The notes under the pieces: generated by a model
Told to the model about the DNA's origin: nothing
What the model saw: the letters and a program-made list of their open reading frames with translations, nothing else
Database searches by the model: none
Program-made: the position numbers and the translations under genes
Shown here: positions 6,725 through 8,275 of the stretch, piece after piece
How positions within the stretch are numbered: position 1 is the first letter of the stretch
Layout of the letters: each line of letters begins with the position of its first letter
Origin: JBPEXY01 sp052031065
Lineage (GTDB): Bacteria; Pseudomonadota; Gammaproteobacteria; Immundisolibacterales; Immundisolibacteraceae
Assembly (NCBI GenBank): GCA_052031065.1
Contig: JBPEXY010000224.1
Coordinates: 1 to 8,275 of the forward strand
Length of the DNA stretch: 8,275 nt
Reading direction: 5' to 3'

Positions 6725-7063
6725 TCAAAGGGCGTCGGCGCCGGTTTCCCCGGTGCGAATGCGAACCACCTGACCCAGTTCGGTTACAAAGATCTTGCCG
6801 TCACCTATCTTGCCGGTGTTGGCCGCTGATCCGATGGCATCGAGCACCGCGTCGAGCTGGGAATCATCCACAGCAACGTCGATTTTCACTTTGGGCAGGA
6901 AATCGACCACATATTCAGCGCCGCGGTAGAGTTCGGTGTGACCCTTTTGCCGACCAAAACCCTTGACTTCGGTCACCGTCACGCCCTGAACACCGACGTT
7001 GGAGAGTGCTTCACGTACATCGTCGAGCTTGAAGGGTTTGATTACTGCACTGACCATCTTCAT
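6725..7063 (-). CDS. glnK: PII nitrogen regulatory protein GlnK
   Basis: GlnK is a trimeric cytoplasmic signal protein that senses 2-oxoglutarate and ATP/ADP, is uridylylated by GlnD and blocks AmtB when ammonium returns. The 112 residues are exactly the PII length. The T-loop GFGRQKGHTELYRGAEY ends at Tyr51, the uridylylation site. The nucleotide-binding B-loop is TGKIGDGKIF at 83-92, and the C-terminal RIRTGE is intact. It is closely similar to E. coli GlnK, and its position directly before amtB supports glnK over glnB. The ATG at 7063 has GGAGG about 8 bases upstream. A terminator-like hairpin sits about 30 bases before the gene, so its expression probably relies on read-through from the sigma-54 promoter ahead of torF. 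Confidence 0.97.
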   Translation of the reverse strand: MKMVSAVIKPFKLDDVREALSNVGVQGVTVTEVKGFGRQKGHTELYRGAEYVVDFLPKVKIDVAVDDSQLDAVLDAIGSAANTGKIGDGKIFVTELGQVVRIRTGETGADAL

Positions 7064-7092
7064 AAGAGGGTCCTCCGCAACAAATTCAGGTT

Positions 7093-7122
7093 AAAAAAAC
7101 CGGGCCATCCGCAGATGGCCCG
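7093..7122 (-). terminator. Terminator-like hairpin between torF and glnK
   Basis: On the minus strand CGGGCCATC and GATGGCCCG form a 9-bp GC-rich stem (7101-7122) with a 4-base loop, followed by one G and then seven T residues (7099-7093). This is the full form of an intrinsic terminator. It lies 36-65 bases past the torF stop and about 30 bases before the glnK start, too near to leave clear room for a separate promoter after it. It probably lowers glnK-amtB expression relative to torF, or acts as a regulated attenuator. Confidence 0.85.
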
Positions 7123-7157
7123 CAGGCTCTTAACAGAGGGTAAGAGAGGTGCCTTGA

Positions 7158-7841
7158 TCAGAGGCTTCTGGAGATGGTGAAGACAACGCGGGAATCGGTA
7201 AGGTTATCCCCAGCAAACACTTCCGCATCACTGTCAGAATCATGCCAGGTCAGATCCCAACCAAGACCAACGTCTTCCAGCTCACCGGAAATACCGAGGC
7301 TGTAGTGATCGTAATCCTGAGCCTGATCCATATCCTGTGCAGCGTAGAACAGAGCCACCGAGTAGGAACCAACAGGAATATCCACGCCCAATGAATAGTA
7401 CTCACTATTGTCCAGACCAAAGAAGTCGCTGCTAACAGCAAGACCACCGGTTACTGAAGCAACACCAAAGTCATAACCGATCGATCCGTAGAACTCATTG
7501 GTGTTGTTGTCACTGAAATTGGTGCCCGGATAGTTGTAGCGCAGGAAGCCAAGATCGTAGGACCAGGCATCAGAACCACCGGCGTAACCGAAGTACGTAT
7601 CGATTTCAACGTTAGCACCGCCGAAAAACCCGCTATCTACGTTGGATGCCCAGACACCAGCGTAGAGACCATTTTCATTGCTGTAATCGAAACCACCGGA
7701 GATCGCCGGGGTGCTATCGGTCTGGGAAATCCCGCGGAACATGTAATCGCTGGAAAGTGCCACGTTACCGGAAATCTCTGCCTGTACCGCCGAGGCCAAC
7801 ATGGCGCCACCGACCAGACTGGTGATCAGAACATTTTTCAT
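7158..7841 (-). CDS. torF: TorF-family putative outer-membrane porin (TIGR02001)
   Basis: A 227-residue precursor of an outer-membrane beta-barrel protein of the TIGR02001 group; its substrate is not established as far as I know. The signal peptide MKNVLITSLVGGAMLASAVQA is followed by a likely cut before EISGNV. The family block NVALSSDYMFRGISQTD comes directly after, then PAISGGFDYSNENGLYAGVWASN and EIDTYFGYAGG. The rest shows alternating hydrophobic and polar residues rich in Tyr, Phe, Gly and Asp, as in barrel strands. The C-terminus is TISRSL, not the more common terminal Phe. I start at the ATG at 7841 because AGGGAG lies about 7 bases upstream. A TTG at 7847 would begin only 1 base after it. 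A sigma-54 promoter upstream and glnK-amtB downstream suggest a role in nitrogen-compound uptake. Confidence 0.88.
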   Translation of the reverse strand: MKNVLITSLVGGAMLASAVQAEISGNVALSSDYMFRGISQTDSTPAISGGFDYSNENGLYAGVWASNVDSGFFGGANVEIDTYFGYAGGSDAWSYDLGFLRYNYPGTNFSDNNTNEFYGSIGYDFGVASVTGGLAVSSDFFGLDNSEYYSLGVDIPVGSYSVALFYAAQDMDQAQDYDHYSLGISGELEDVGLGWDLTWHDSDSDAEVFAGDNLTDSRVVFTISRSL

Positions 7842-7938
7842 TATCAAGCTCCCTTGCTGATGTTGAGCAAATTAAATTTATCGTTGTCGGGATCCGCATT
7901 TGGTTTGAAACCTGCTGAACCGACAGCGTGAATTTATA

Positions 7939-7954
7939 GCAGGTTCTGTGCCAA
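7939..7954 (-). promoter_or_regulatory. Sigma-54 promoter of the torF-glnK-amtB block
   Basis: The minus strand reads TTGGCACAGAACCTGC from 7954 to 7939. The sigma-54 consensus is TGGCAC-N5-TTGC, and this matches all six -24 bases and three of four -12 bases. The invariant GG and GC are at the required spacing. Transcription would start near 7927, giving a leader of about 86 bases before the torF ATG. NtrC-like sites upstream and the nitrogen genes downstream support it. Confidence 0.85.
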
Positions 7955-8005
7955 ACCCTTTCTGACCCGTCTGTTTCCATGAATACCGGGTCGGCAGATG
8001 GCAGC

Positions 8006-8020
8006 GAACTGCATTGGAAC
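8006..8020. promoter_or_regulatory. Degenerate NtrC-like site, proximal
   Basis: GAACT-GCATT-GGAAC is an imperfect dyad that shares the 10 bases ACTGCATTGG with the better site at 8180-8194. Its centre is about 86 bases upstream of the predicted start, a normal distance for an NtrC enhancer site. It departs from the GCAC/GTGC ends of the consensus. Confidence 0.45.
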
Positions 8021-8068
8021 GGCCGCCCTGCAAAAGACGTGGAACGCTGAGAAGAAAGCGGGTGGCAA

Positions 8069-8124
8069 GGAACCCGGGTAGGCCGGCTGGCCAGATCACC
8101 TCACCACGATGATCTGGTGGTTCC
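8069..8124. repeat. Extended imperfect inverted repeat
   Basis: An inner perfect 8-bp stem, CCAGATCA (8091-8098) with TGATCTGG (8110-8117), has an 11-base loop. An outer 6-bp stem, GGAACC (8069-8074) with GGTTCC (8119-8124), encloses it. The left arm can also fold as GGCC-GGCT-GGCC (8081-8092). It lies between the two NtrC-like sites and has no T-run on either strand. Confidence 0.5.
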
Positions 8125-8179
8125 CGGTTCAGCGCAGCAGATCAATTTGCATGAATATGAACCATTGATGACTAACGAC

Positions 8180-8194
8180 GCACTGCATTGGTGC
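8180..8194. promoter_or_regulatory. NtrC-like binding site, distal
   Basis: GCACT-GCATT-GGTGC fits the NtrC dyad GCACY-N5-GGTGC very well and is followed by A as in the consensus. It lies about 260 bases upstream of the predicted sigma-54 start, which is far but possible for an enhancer-binding protein. It could also serve a gene beyond the right edge. Confidence 0.65.
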
Positions 8195-8275
8195 AATATA
8201 TTCACCGGTCCCTAATATAGTGCAATAATTCATCAGGTTGCCGACCTGCCAGCGGGGGGCGACAATAAGGCCCCT

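Larger units (their letters stand above)
7842..8275. other. Gene-free regulatory region upstream of torF
   Basis: These 434 bases run to the window edge and contain no credible gene on either strand. They hold the sigma-54 promoter, two NtrC-like sites and the repeat at 8069-8124. There is also an inverted repeat across the predicted start (7909-7945), a GACCCG/CGGGTC repeat at 7964-7992, and a short CAGGT/ACCTG hairpin at 8234-8248 near the edge. The AT-rich stretch at 8195-8235 may include the promoter of a neighbour outside the window. Confidence 0.6.

Noticed and set aside
7139..7155. Second sigma-54-like sequence just before glnK (minus strand AGGCAC-N5-TTAC)
   Set aside because: The -12 GC is AC and the -24 T is missing. 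It also lies upstream of the terminator-like hairpin, so it would not avoid it.
7845..7847. TTG start for torF, two codons before the ATG
   Set aside because: It would leave only about one base after AGGGAG. The ATG at 7841 has normal spacing and gives a typical signal peptide.

Overview
The window looks like ordinary chromosome from a flagellated gammaproteobacterium, probably aquatic or marine. The PomA/PomB stator is of the sodium-driven Vibrio type, the PII protein and ammonium channel are close to gammaproteobacterial forms, and a TorF (TIGR02001) outer-membrane protein sits beside glnK-amtB. Base composition is moderately GC-rich and even. I see no insertion sequence, phage gene, tRNA, rRNA or CRISPR array. 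I cannot name the genus from sequence alone.

Layout. (1) 1-935, plus strand: the 3' part of glnE, cut by the window edge. (2) 985-3365, minus strand: a motility block read as pomA, pomB, pilZ, with a candidate sigma-28 (FliA-type) promoter about 65-95 bases upstream of pomA. A hairpin lies between the convergent glnE and pilZ ends. (3) 3366-3667: a divergent intergenic region with several small repeats. (4) 3668-5029, plus strand: mgtE, a magnesium channel/transporter. (5) 5030-5420: a gene-free gap that ends in a strong terminator for the block to its right. (6) 5421-7841, minus strand: a nitrogen block read as torF, glnK, amtB. (7) 7842-8275: a regulatory region without genes. It carries a very good sigma-54 promoter and NtrC-like sites.

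How the genes fit together. The right-hand block appears to be a nitrogen-limitation unit. NtrC~P would activate sigma-54 RNA polymerase at about 7927 and transcribe torF (a putative outer-membrane pore), glnK (the PII signal protein with Tyr51 in its T-loop) and amtB (the ammonium channel that GlnK plugs). A factor-independent terminator-like hairpin lies between torF and glnK, so it must be partly read through, or glnK-amtB has a promoter I cannot see. GlnE, at the left edge, adenylylates and deadenylylates glutamine synthetase under PII control, so it acts in the same circuit but is not transcriptionally linked here. The pomAB-pilZ block pairs a flagellar stator with a likely c-di-GMP-responsive PilZ protein, which suggests, without proving, local control of motor function by c-di-GMP.

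The most interesting points are the sigma-54/NtrC control region in front of an uncharacterised porin, the terminator-like hairpin inside that putative operon, and the PilZ gene placed directly behind the stator genes. None of these is clearly a wholly new system.
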